Translations under genes and position numbers: made by a program
DNA from: an uncultured Subdoligranulum sp.
Lineage (GTDB): Bacteria; Bacillota; Clostridia; Christensenellales; CAG-314
Direction of reading: 5' to 3'
Assembly: GCA_900551395.1 (NCBI GenBank)
Contig: URVX01000037.1
Coordinates: 1 to 8,825, forward strand
Length of the DNA: 8,825 nt
The notes under the pieces: generated by a model
Databases searched by the model: none
What the model saw: only the letters and a program-made list of their open reading frames with translations
Told to the model about the DNA's origin: nothing
Shown here: piece by piece, positions 1-6,015 of the stretch
Numbering within the stretch: position 1 is the stretch's first letter
Layout: each line of letters begins with the position of its first letter

Positions 1-19
1 GGTCATTTTTTAAGTTTTT

Positions 20-95
20 TGGCTCCCCCTGTTGGACTCGAACCAACGACCCTGCGGTTAACAGCCGCATGCTCTACCGACTGAGCTAAGGAGGA
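20..95 (-). tRNA. tRNA-Asn (anticodon GTT), CCA end encoded
   Basis: Read on the minus strand this folds as a complete 76-nt tRNA. The 7-bp acceptor stem pairs TCCTCCT with AGGGGGA (one T-G wobble). The D arm contains TAGCTCAGTCGGTAGAGCA and the T arm contains GGTTCGAGTCC. The anticodon loop reads CTGTTAA, giving anticodon GTT (Asn) with A at position 37. The discriminator base is G and the CCA tail is encoded (positions 20-22). A37 in an ANN-decoding tRNA is the normal site of t6A modification, whose precursor is made by the divergent neighbour sua5. No intrinsic terminator is visible in the 19 bases downstream, so the transcript may continue past the window edge. Confidence 0.97.
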
Positions 96-112
96 ATAAA
101 TTCAGCTTGATT

Positions 113-141
113 ATTCTACCACTTATCAAATGAAGTGTCAA
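113..141 (-). promoter_or_regulatory. Promoter of the tRNA-Asn gene
   Basis: On the minus strand a perfect -35 hexamer TTGACA (136-141) is followed by a 17-base spacer and a -10 hexamer TAGAAT (113-118). Transcription would start near 105-107, leaving a leader of about 10 nt to be removed from the tRNA 5' end at 95. The match and position suit a strong housekeeping sigma factor promoter. The remaining sequence up to the divergent promoter (142-291) is AT-rich and I see no gene in it. Confidence 0.85.
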
Positions 142-291
142 ATGTTTTTTCAAACTTTTTCGGTAAATTCGCGTATTTTGTTTTTCGGCACGTAAAACTC
201 TGAATTTACTTCTCACGAGGTATTTTTTGGCTTTTATAATTTTTGTGATTTCGGTTGATAATATATTGCCTGCTATTTCAATATGTTTAAT

Positions 292-320
292 TTGACATTG
301 GTTTAAAAATTTGTTAAAAT
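292..320 (+). promoter_or_regulatory. Promoter of the sua5-rpiB unit
   Basis: TTGACA (292-297), a 17-base spacer and TAAAAT (315-320) form a near-consensus housekeeping promoter. The expected transcription start is around 326-328, only about 10 nt upstream of the sua5 ATG at 337, so the mRNA would have a very short leader. It is divergent from the tRNA-Asn promoter, with about 150 bases between the two -35 elements. Confidence 0.82.
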
Positions 321-336
321 AAACGATAAGCTTGAG

Positions 337-1341
337 ATGAAAACCCAATTATTGAAATTCAGCAAAAACAATGTGGCGGTTGCCGCCGAAGTGATAAAAA
401 ACGGCGGCGTTGTCGCCTTTCCTACCGAAACGGTTTACGGCTTGGGCGCAAACGCCTTCGACGCGCGTGCGGTGGAGAAAATTTTCGCGGCAAAGGGGCG
501 TCCGAGCGACAATCCGCTGATAGTTCATGTCTGCCGCAAAAGTCAGATAGAGCAAATTGCCTGCGACCTTAGCGAGGACGCCGAAAAGATTATCGACAGA
601 CTCATGCCGGATAGCCTTACGCTGGTGCTGAAAAAACGAAGCTGCATTCCCTCAAACGTTACTGCCGGGCTTGACACCGTTGCGGTCAGGATGCCGAAAA
701 GCCGGGAAGCGCGTGCTTTCATACGTGCATGCGGCGTGCCCGTTGCGGCGCCGTCGGCAAACAGGTCGGGAAGACCCAGTCCGACAACCGCCGAGCAGGT
801 GGCGGAGGATATGGATGGCAGGCTGCCGATTATTTTGTCCGGCAAGCCCTGCCGCGTCGGGATAGAGTCCACCGTTCTGGATTTGACAGGCGAAATTCCG
901 ACAATTCTTCGGCCCGGTATTGTTCCGGCAGCCGAGATTGAAAGGGTTCTTTCGAAGAAGGTTATTTATCTCAAGGAGGACGCGCCTGCGGCAAAATTGA
1001 ATTCGCCCGGCCTGCGTTACAGGCATTACGCGCCGTCCTGCGAAATGGCGCTCAACCTGGACGGAGACAGGGAAAAAGTACTCAAGCGGTATTTCGAAGC
1101 GATTGAAGCGGGAAAAAAAACCGTGCTTCTGTGCGGCTTGGAGCATTCGGAGAGGTTTGACGGTGCGGAGCTTCGGTCGCTGGGCGGTTCCGACGCCGAG
1201 TGCGCGCGCAGACTGTTCGGTATGCTCAGAGCGCTTGAAAAAAATTACGACTTCATCATTGCGGTCTGGACAAGGAAGGGAGAAGTCGCGGACAGCGTGC
1301 TTAACCGTCTTTTGCGGGCGGCGGGACGCAACGTATTTTGA
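337..1341 (+). CDS. sua5: Threonylcarbamoyl-AMP synthase, Sua5/YwlC type
   Basis: This enzyme makes threonylcarbamoyl-AMP from threonine, bicarbonate and ATP; the TsaBDE machinery then uses it to form t6A at A37 of ANN-decoding tRNAs. It is cytoplasmic. The N-terminal YrdC-like domain (about residues 10-200) shows FPTETVYGLGANA (28-40), KGRPSDNPLIVHV (53-65, with the K-x-R pair K53/R55), VAVRMPKS (115-122), the S-x-N motif in APSANRSG (138-145), and ESTVLDLT (177-184) before ILRPG (190-194). The linker SPGLRYRHYAP (223-233) and the C-terminal Sua5 domain (about 235-334) mark the long form (ywlC/tsaC2) rather than short TsaC. Its 334 residues fit this family. The ATG at 337 gives the family's usual N-terminus, but there is no Shine-Dalgarno sequence. 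An odd point is MPDSLT (90-95) where the family usually has WPGPLT. rpiB follows after 26 bases. Confidence 0.95.
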   Translation: MKTQLLKFSKNNVAVAAEVIKNGGVVAFPTETVYGLGANAFDARAVEKIFAAKGRPSDNPLIVHVCRKSQIEQIACDLSEDAEKIIDRLMPDSLTLVLKKRSCIPSNVTAGLDTVAVRMPKSREARAFIRACGVPVAAPSANRSGRPSPTTAEQVAEDMDGRLPIILSGKPCRVGIESTVLDLTGEIPTILRPGIVPAAEIERVLSKKVIYLKEDAPAAKLNSPGLRYRHYAPSCEMALNLDGDREKVLKRYFEAIEAGKKTVLLCGLEHSERFDGAELRSLGGSDAECARRLFGMLRALEKNYDFIIAVWTRKGEVADSVLNRLLRAAGRNVF

Positions 1342-1352
1342 AAATTAAAGAA

Positions 1353-1359
1353 AAGGAAG
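1353..1359 (+). promoter_or_regulatory. Ribosome binding site fixing the rpiB start
   Basis: AAGGAAG lies 8 bases before the ATG at 1368. It decides the start. An in-frame upstream TTG at 1338 overlaps the sua5 stop, has no such site, and would add ten residues (MKIKEKEVIF) not expected before the conserved RpiB N-terminus. Confidence 0.75.
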
Positions 1360-1367
1360 TGATTTTT

Positions 1368-1817
1368 ATGACAATAGCATTGGCATGCGACCATGCGGGT
1401 TACGCATTGAAGGAGGAAATCAAAACTCATCTTTTGCAGGAGGGTTACGAGTGCAAGGACTTCGGCACCTTCAGCGCCGAATCCTGCGATTATCCCGACT
1501 TTGCCTACAAGGCGGCAAAAAGCGTGGCGTCGGGAGAGTGCGAGCGCGGCGTGCTTGTCTGCGGTACGGGAATCGGCATGAGCATAGTCGCCAACAAAGT
1601 TAAGGGCATACGCTGCGCTCTGTGCACGGAGGAATTTTCTGCAAGAGCCACTAGGCAGCACAATGACTCCAACGTGCTGGCATTGGGAGCGCGGGTGATA
1701 GACGCTCCGAAAGCCAAGCTTTTGACGGATATTTTTCTTACAACCGAGTTTGAGGGCGGCAGACACAGACGTCGTCTTGACAAAATTACGAGAATAGAAG
1801 AAAACGCCTGCGACTGA
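1368..1817 (+). CDS. rpiB: Ribose-5-phosphate isomerase B
   Basis: RpiB interconverts ribulose 5-phosphate and ribose 5-phosphate in the non-oxidative pentose phosphate pathway, in the cytoplasm. The 149-residue length is typical of the RpiB/LacAB family. Visible motifs are ACDHAGYALK (6-15, with Asp8 and His9), DYPDFA (41-46), the anion-binding loop CGTGIGMS (65-72) with catalytic Cys65, and TRQHNDSNVLALGAR (95-109) with His98 as the ring-opening residue. Cys65 argues for RpiB over the galactose-6-phosphate isomerase subunits LacA and LacB, as does the absence of any lac genes nearby. It is the second gene after sua5, 26 bases downstream, with a good ribosome binding site, so the two are probably co-transcribed from the promoter at 292-320. 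Its stop codon lies inside the terminator hairpin that ends the unit. Confidence 0.96.
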   Translation: MTIALACDHAGYALKEEIKTHLLQEGYECKDFGTFSAESCDYPDFAYKAAKSVASGECERGVLVCGTGIGMSIVANKVKGIRCALCTEEFSARATRQHNDSNVLALGARVIDAPKAKLLTDIFLTTEFEGGRHRRRLDKITRIEENACD

Positions 1818-1832
1818 CCGTCGCGGGTTTTT
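1807..1832 (+). terminator. Intrinsic terminator of the sua5-rpiB unit
   Basis: CCTGCGAC (1807-1814) pairs with GTCGCGGG (1820-1827): eight base pairs with one T-G wobble and a 5-nt loop, followed by TTTTT (1828-1832). The left arm encodes the last rpiB codons and the rpiB TGA sits in the loop, so the terminator overlaps the coding region. Confidence 0.85.
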
Positions 1833-1857
1833 CATAAAAATATTTTTATATTTGCGT

Positions 1858-1894
1858 CAATCGCCGAAATGGTCTTGCAAATTGCGGGCGATTG
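1858..1894. repeat. 8-bp inverted repeat bracketing the -35 of the guaBA-unit promoter
   Basis: CAATCGCC (1858-1865) and GGCGATTG (1887-1894) are exact reverse complements separated by 21 bases. The -35 element (1875-1880) lies between them and the right arm lies in the promoter spacer. The repeat is upstream of the predicted start site, so as a regulatory element it would act as DNA (an operator) rather than as a leader hairpin. I do not recognise it as a known purine-repressor box, and an 8-bp match could be chance. Confidence 0.35.
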
Positions 1895-1903
1895 TGTTAA
1901 AAT
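1875..1903 (+). promoter_or_regulatory. Promoter of the membrane protein-guaB-guaA unit
   Basis: TTGCAA (1875-1880), a 17-base spacer and TAAAAT (1898-1903) give a good housekeeping promoter just behind the rpiB terminator. Transcription would start near 1910, leaving a leader of about 40 nt before the ATG at 1951. That leader is too short for a purine riboswitch, and GGAGG (1941-1945) inside it is a strong ribosome binding site five bases from the start codon. Confidence 0.72.
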
Positions 1904-1950
1904 AATCAATAACGAAATTTGAGGCGGACAAGCCTTGAACGGAGGCTAAA

Positions 1951-2943
1951 ATGGATGAGAAAAACGCAAACGCAAACAGCGAATTGAACACGCAGGAAAA
2001 ATCCCTGCCTTCTTCGGACGCAGCGGCGGAGGAAGCCGCAAAAGGCTCTCAGTCGGAGGAAAACGCGGCGGAGCAGAAAACCGTTGCCAACGAAAGGGCA
2101 AAGGACAAGGGAAGCTCAATCAAAAACGCAAAGCAGACAAAAAACACGGGCAGGCGGGAGACAAAGCAGAGCGAAACCGCTCGTGTGGTGACAAAAACAG
2201 CTTTGAGAACGCTGGTCATATTAGTTGCGGCGCTTATAGTGATTTTTGCTTTTTATATTCTGGTATTTCCCGCTTCGTCGGGCAGCTTTTGCTACACCGT
2301 AGGTATGAAAAACACCTCCGCGTGGCTTGCGTCGCGCACCGCCCGAAAGAGCGGAGAGGTTGATGATTATTACTCGGCGTTTGTGCGCGCGGTAGACGCG
2401 AAAAACTGGTCGATAACCGAGCGTGCCGGCAAAGCGCTGCTTGACCCGTCGAGTGTCGACGGAACAAAGTTTACTTCGACCGAATTTTCCTCATTCTGCG
2501 ACAAAATCGATGACAACGAGGTTTTGTCCGAGCGTGACTTCAGCACCAAGACCTACGTGCAATACAATTATATTTACAGCATTGTCGTTAAACTCAAGGA
2601 AAACAACCAAAACATATTCAATCTGGCAAAAAGCTACATCAACAGCGGCAGCAGCTATTATTACGCGAGCTACAATCCGCTCAAGGCTTATATCGACGCG
2701 GCGGTGAAAAACAAAAAGCTTGACGTGGATATGCTGCTGGAAGAATTTATGAATTATTATCAGAGTTATTCATGGAGAGACAAGATAGGCGGCGACCATG
2801 CCACCGCGCAGAAATATATGCGTCAGGACTTAAAGAGACTCGTAGAAGCGAGAATGGGCAAAAAGGATAAGGACGGAAACGTAACAATCGTCTGGGACGA
2901 GGAAAACAAAATTCACGATTTCTGGAAGGACAAACTAAATTAA
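1951..2943 (+). CDS. Single-pass membrane protein of unknown function, first gene of the guaBA unit
   Basis: I do not recognise this 330-residue protein. Residues 1-82 are low in complexity and rich in Ala, Glu, Lys, Asn, Ser and Thr, with almost no large hydrophobic residues, so this part is probably disordered. One strong hydrophobic segment follows (about 84-107, around LVILVAALIVIFAFYILVF). Basic residues before it (RR 68-69, R78, K82, R86) favour an N-in orientation with the rest outside. The outer part (108-330) looks folded and mostly helical, with Tyr-rich stretches (202-212, 236-247, 269-273), two cysteines (C114, C183) and a charged C-terminus. There is no lipobox, cleavable signal peptide or obvious enzymatic motif. 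The start is fixed by GGAGG five bases upstream. guaB follows 31 bases later without an intervening terminator, so the two are probably co-transcribed; a functional link to GMP synthesis is not shown. Confidence 0.85.
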   Translation: MDEKNANANSELNTQEKSLPSSDAAAEEAAKGSQSEENAAEQKTVANERAKDKGSSIKNAKQTKNTGRRETKQSETARVVTKTALRTLVILVAALIVIFAFYILVFPASSGSFCYTVGMKNTSAWLASRTARKSGEVDDYYSAFVRAVDAKNWSITERAGKALLDPSSVDGTKFTSTEFSSFCDKIDDNEVLSERDFSTKTYVQYNYIYSIVVKLKENNQNIFNLAKSYINSGSSYYYASYNPLKAYIDAAVKNKKLDVDMLLEEFMNYYQSYSWRDKIGGDHATAQKYMRQDLKRLVEARMGKKDKDGNVTIVWDEENKIHDFWKDKLN

Positions 2944-2974
2944 AATACCTATTTTCAGGAGAGCACGATACAAA

Positions 2975-4432
2975 ATGGAAAAAATTGCAAAAGAAGGCTT
3001 AACCTTCGACGACGTTCTGATTATACCTCAGGCATCGGATTTTCAGCCCAGCCAGGCTGATTTGTCGGTGTGCCTTTGCGACAAAATCAAGCTCAACATA
3101 CCTTTGATGAGCGCGGCTATGGACACCGTCACGGAATACAAGCTGGCTATCGCCATGGCGCGCGAGGGCGGCTTGGGACTGATTCACAAAAACATGTCTA
3201 TAGACGAACAGGCAAGCCAGGTTGACAAGGTCAAGAGAAGCGAGCACGGAGTTATTACCGACCCTTTTTCGCTGCATCCCGAAAATATGGTTACGGAAGC
3301 TCTCGAGCTTATGGCGCGCTACAAAATTTCCGGCGTGCCCATCGTTGACAAGACGGACAAGCTGGTAGGCATACTAACAAACCGCGACCTGCGTTTTGAA
3401 ACCAATTTCAATCAGCCGATAAACAACGTCATGACGAAGGAAAATCTCGTGACCGCGCCTGTGGGCACAAATCTCAAGCAGGCGCAGGAAATTCTCGGCA
3501 AGCACCGTATCGAAAAGCTCCCGATTGTTGACAAAAACTTCAAGCTTAAGGGCTTGATTACGATAAAGGATATAGAAAAATCCATTCAGTATCCCAATTC
3601 CGCAAAAGACGCCAAGGGGCGTCTGCTCGCCGGAGCCGCCGTCGGCATCGCGCAGGGGACGATGGACCGCGTTGCCGCTTTGGTGGACGCGGGGGTGGAC
3701 GTGGTAGCCATAGACACGGCGCACGGACATTCCAGATTTGTTGTCGAAATGGTGTCTAAAATCAAGGGAAAATATCCCGACCTGCCTGTCATTGCCGGCA
3801 ACGTGGCAACTGCTGCCGCGACGACGGATTTGATTAAGGCGGGCGCGGACGTTGTCAAGGTGGGCATGGGACCAGGCTCTATCTGCACGACGCGCGTCGT
3901 TGCGGGCATAGGCGTCCCGCAGATAACTGCAATCATGGACTGCGCCGAAGCCGCCGACAAGTTAGGCAAGCGCATAATAGGCGACGGCGGAATAAAATAT
4001 TCGGGCGACATAGCAAAAGCCATCGCGGCGGGCGCAAGCGCGGTCATGATAGGCAGCCTTTTTGCCGGCACGCTTGAAAGTCCCGGCGCTATGGAAATTT
4101 TCCAGGGCAGGAGCTTCAAGGTTTATCGCGGTATGGGCTCGCTTGCCGCTATGGCGGCGGGTTCGAAGGACAGGTATTTTCAGGAGTCTGCGACCAAGTT
4201 CGTGCCGGAAGGCGTTGAGGGCAGAGTGCCTTACAGAGGAGCTTTGGGAGAAATGGTGTTCCAGCTCATGGGCGGTTTGAGGAGCGGCATGGGTTATGCG
4301 GGGCAGCAGACCATAGACGGCATGCGCAAAAACGTGCAGTTCACCCGTATCACCAACGCGGGACTTATCGAAAGTCATCCTCACGACATTTCGATAACCA
4401 AAGAGTCTCCCAACTATTCGACTAAAATATAA
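2975..4432 (+). CDS. guaB: IMP dehydrogenase
   Basis: GuaB oxidises IMP to XMP with NAD+, the rate-limiting step towards guanine nucleotides, as a cytoplasmic tetramer. At 485 residues it has normal bacterial length. The TIM-barrel N-terminus shows LTFDDVLIIP (9-18) and MSAAMDTVTE (45-54). Two CBS domains sit in the usual insertion (about 94-145 and 154-205). The barrel resumes with VDVVAIDTAHGHS (241-253), the loop GMGPGSICTTR (297-307) with catalytic Cys304 and the potassium site, GDGGI (336-340) with the IMP-binding Asp337, RGMGSLAAM (385-393), and the mobile flap EGVEGRVPYRG (412-422). A possible ribosome binding site, AGGAGAG (2957-2963), lies 11 bases before the ATG, somewhat far. guaA follows after 8 bases. 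No purine riboswitch precedes the gene. All key residues are present and I see nothing degenerate. Confidence 0.98.
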   Translation: MEKIAKEGLTFDDVLIIPQASDFQPSQADLSVCLCDKIKLNIPLMSAAMDTVTEYKLAIAMAREGGLGLIHKNMSIDEQASQVDKVKRSEHGVITDPFSLHPENMVTEALELMARYKISGVPIVDKTDKLVGILTNRDLRFETNFNQPINNVMTKENLVTAPVGTNLKQAQEILGKHRIEKLPIVDKNFKLKGLITIKDIEKSIQYPNSAKDAKGRLLAGAAVGIAQGTMDRVAALVDAGVDVVAIDTAHGHSRFVVEMVSKIKGKYPDLPVIAGNVATAAATTDLIKAGADVVKVGMGPGSICTTRVVAGIGVPQITAIMDCAEAADKLGKRIIGDGGIKYSGDIAKAIAAGASAVMIGSLFAGTLESPGAMEIFQGRSFKVYRGMGSLAAMAAGSKDRYFQESATKFVPEGVEGRVPYRGALGEMVFQLMGGLRSGMGYAGQQTIDGMRKNVQFTRITNAGLIESHPHDISITKESPNYSTKI

Positions 4433-4440
4433 TCGTAAAA

Positions 4441-5967
4441 ATGGACAAAATATTAGTTATCGATTTCGGCGGTCAGTATATTCAGCTGATTGCGCGCGCA
4501 GTTAGAGAGCAGAACGTATATTGCGAAATCATGCCCTGGCGCGCGGATATGGAAAAAATAAAGGCTTACGGCGCAAAGGGAATTATCTTGAGCGGCGGTC
4601 CGCACAGCGTTTACGAAGAAAACGCACCCGTTATTTCGGACGAAATTTTCAACTTGGGAGTGCCTGTGGTGGGCTTTTGCTTCGGCATGCAGTTGATTGC
4701 GCACAGACTCGGCGGCGTAGTTCGCACCGCGCCCGTCAGCGAATACGGCAAGCAGTATCTGAATGTTGACAAATCCGAGCTGTTTGCTTCGGTAAAGCAA
4801 AACAGCGTGGTGTGGATGAGCCACTGCGACTACATAAGCGAAATTCCCGAGGGCTTCAGGAGAACGGCGACCACGCCCACATGTCCCGTGGCTGCTATGG
4901 AATGCGTTGAAAGGAAAATATACGGCGTTCAGTTCCACCCCGAGGTAAACCACACGGAATACGGCAGGCAGATTCTCAACAACTTTTTGTATTCGATATG
5001 CAAAATAGAGGAACGCTGGTCGATAGGCAACTTCGTAACCGAAAGCGTCGCAAAAATCCGCGAAAAGGTCGGGGACAAAAAGGTGCTTTGCGCCTTGTCC
5101 GGCGGCGTAGACAGCGCGGTAGCCGCGGCTCTTGTGCAAAGAGCGGTGGGAGACCAACTGACCTGCGTTTATGTCGACCACGGTCTTATGCGCAAAAACG
5201 AGTCGGAAGAAATCGTAAGAGTTTTTCGCGACGAAAGGGGCTTCAACCTGATAGCGGTTGACGCCAAAGACCACTTTTTGGGTAAGTTAAACGGCGTTAC
5301 CGACCCCGAGCGCAAGAGAAAAATCATCGGAGAGGAGTTTATCCGCGTTTTCGAAAAAGAAGCCAAGAAAATCGGCGCGGTGGATTTCCTTGTTCAGGGC
5401 ACTATTTATCCCGACGTAATCGAAAGCGGAAGTCCCACCAGCGCGGTTATCAAGAGCCACCACAATGTGGGAGGATTGCCGTCGGTCGTCGATTTCAAGG
5501 AAATTCTCGAGCCGTTGAGGGATCTTTTCAAGGACGAGGTGAGAAAGGTCGGTTCCGCATTGGGACTGCCGGACAACATAGTGCTGCGTCAGCCGTTTCC
5601 GGGACCGGGACTTGCAATCAGAGTGCTCGGGGAAATAACGCCCGACAAGCTTAACATACTGCGTGAGGCGGATTATATCTTCCGCACCGAGCTTGAAAAA
5701 GCGGGGCTTGCCCGCGACATCTGGCAATATTTTGTTGTGCTTACCAATGCCAAATCAGTCGGAGTCATGGGAGACTTCAGGACGTACAGCTACACTGTGG
5801 CGTTGAGAGCGGTGACAAGCGTCGACGGCATGACTGCCGATTGGGCAAGGATACCCTTCGACGTGCTTGAGAGCATATCCAACAAAATAGTCAACAATGT
5901 GGAGCACGTAAACAGAGTGGTTTACGACGTCACAAGCAAACCGCCCGCGACAATCGAGTGGGAATAA
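4441..5967 (+). CDS. guaA: GMP synthase (glutamine-hydrolysing)
   Basis: GuaA aminates XMP to GMP using ATP and glutamine, directly after the GuaB reaction. Its 508 residues match the single-chain bacterial form. The N-terminal class I glutamine amidotransferase domain (1-190) has the nucleophile Cys80 in GFCFGMQ (78-84) and the His166/Glu168 pair in GVQFHPEVNHTEYG (162-175). The ATP pyrophosphatase domain has the P-loop LSGGVDS (219-225) and VDHGLMRKNE (245-254). The C-terminal dimerisation domain shows RQPFPGPGLAIRV (383-395) and ends in the family signature TSKPPATIEWE. The ATG at 4441 gives the normal N-terminus (DKILVIDFGGQYIQLIAR), yet the eight bases after the guaB stop and the sequence before them contain no Shine-Dalgarno motif. 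Translation is therefore probably coupled to guaB. An intrinsic terminator follows the stop codon. Confidence 0.98.
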   Translation: MDKILVIDFGGQYIQLIARAVREQNVYCEIMPWRADMEKIKAYGAKGIILSGGPHSVYEENAPVISDEIFNLGVPVVGFCFGMQLIAHRLGGVVRTAPVSEYGKQYLNVDKSELFASVKQNSVVWMSHCDYISEIPEGFRRTATTPTCPVAAMECVERKIYGVQFHPEVNHTEYGRQILNNFLYSICKIEERWSIGNFVTESVAKIREKVGDKKVLCALSGGVDSAVAAALVQRAVGDQLTCVYVDHGLMRKNESEEIVRVFRDERGFNLIAVDAKDHFLGKLNGVTDPERKRKIIGEEFIRVFEKEAKKIGAVDFLVQGTIYPDVIESGSPTSAVIKSHHNVGGLPSVVDFKEILEPLRDLFKDEVRKVGSALGLPDNIVLRQPFPGPGLAIRVLGEITPDKLNILREADYIFRTELEKAGLARDIWQYFVVLTNAKSVGVMGDFRTYSYTVALRAVTSVDGMTADWARIPFDVLESISNKIVNNVEHVNRVVYDVTSKPPATIEWE

Positions 5968-5975
5968 AAACAAAC

Positions 5976-6005
5976 AGCTCCGCAAAATCCTATGCGGAGC
6001 TTTTT
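5976..6005 (+). terminator. Intrinsic terminator after guaA
   Basis: AGCTCCGCA (5976-5984) and TGCGGAGCT (5993-6001) form a perfect 9-bp stem with an 8-nt loop, followed by TTTT (6002-6005). It begins 9 bases after the guaA stop. The next start codon is only about 10 bases beyond the T-run, so this hairpin also lies immediately upstream of the exonuclease gene. Confidence 0.85.
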
Positions 6006-6015
6006 CGGACTTGAA

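Noticed and set aside
163..209. Inverted repeat GTAAATTC / GAATTTAC in the sua5-tRNA intergenic region
   Set aside because: The arms are eight AT-rich bases separated by 31 bases and not linked to either promoter. Chance is the simplest explanation.
235..240. TATAAT between the two divergent promoters
   Set aside because: No -35 element lies 16-18 bases upstream (CTCACG at 17), there is no extended -10, and a much better promoter for sua5 lies at 292-320.
652..1146. Minus-strand open frame (164 codons) opposite sua5
   Set aside because: It is antisense to a complete Sua5 gene; the composition is Arg/Cys-rich noise with no domain.
1338..1367. TTG at 1338 as the rpiB start
   Set aside because: It overlaps the sua5 stop, lacks a ribosome binding site, and adds residues not expected in RpiB. 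The ATG at 1368 has AAGGAAG upstream.
1834..1849. Perfect 16-bp AT palindrome (ATAAAAATATTTTTAT)
   Set aside because: It directly follows the rpiB terminator in AT-rich spacer. It has no loop-forming GC stem, and such palindromes arise easily in A/T runs.
1904..1950. Possible purine or guanine riboswitch before the guaBA unit
   Set aside because: The leader is only about 40 nt and holds a ribosome binding site but no aptamer-like helices; the guaB upstream gap is 31 bases.
4453..5274. Long minus-strand open frame (273 codons) opposite guaA
   Set aside because: It lies wholly inside guaA, which has every catalytic motif in its own frame. The antisense product has no recognisable motif and no ribosome binding site. 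It is a by-product of codon bias.
5992..6015. ATG at 5992 as the exonuclease start
   Set aside because: It sits at the loop/stem boundary of the guaA terminator and adds eight residues before the conserved first strand. The ATG at 6016 fits the domain better.
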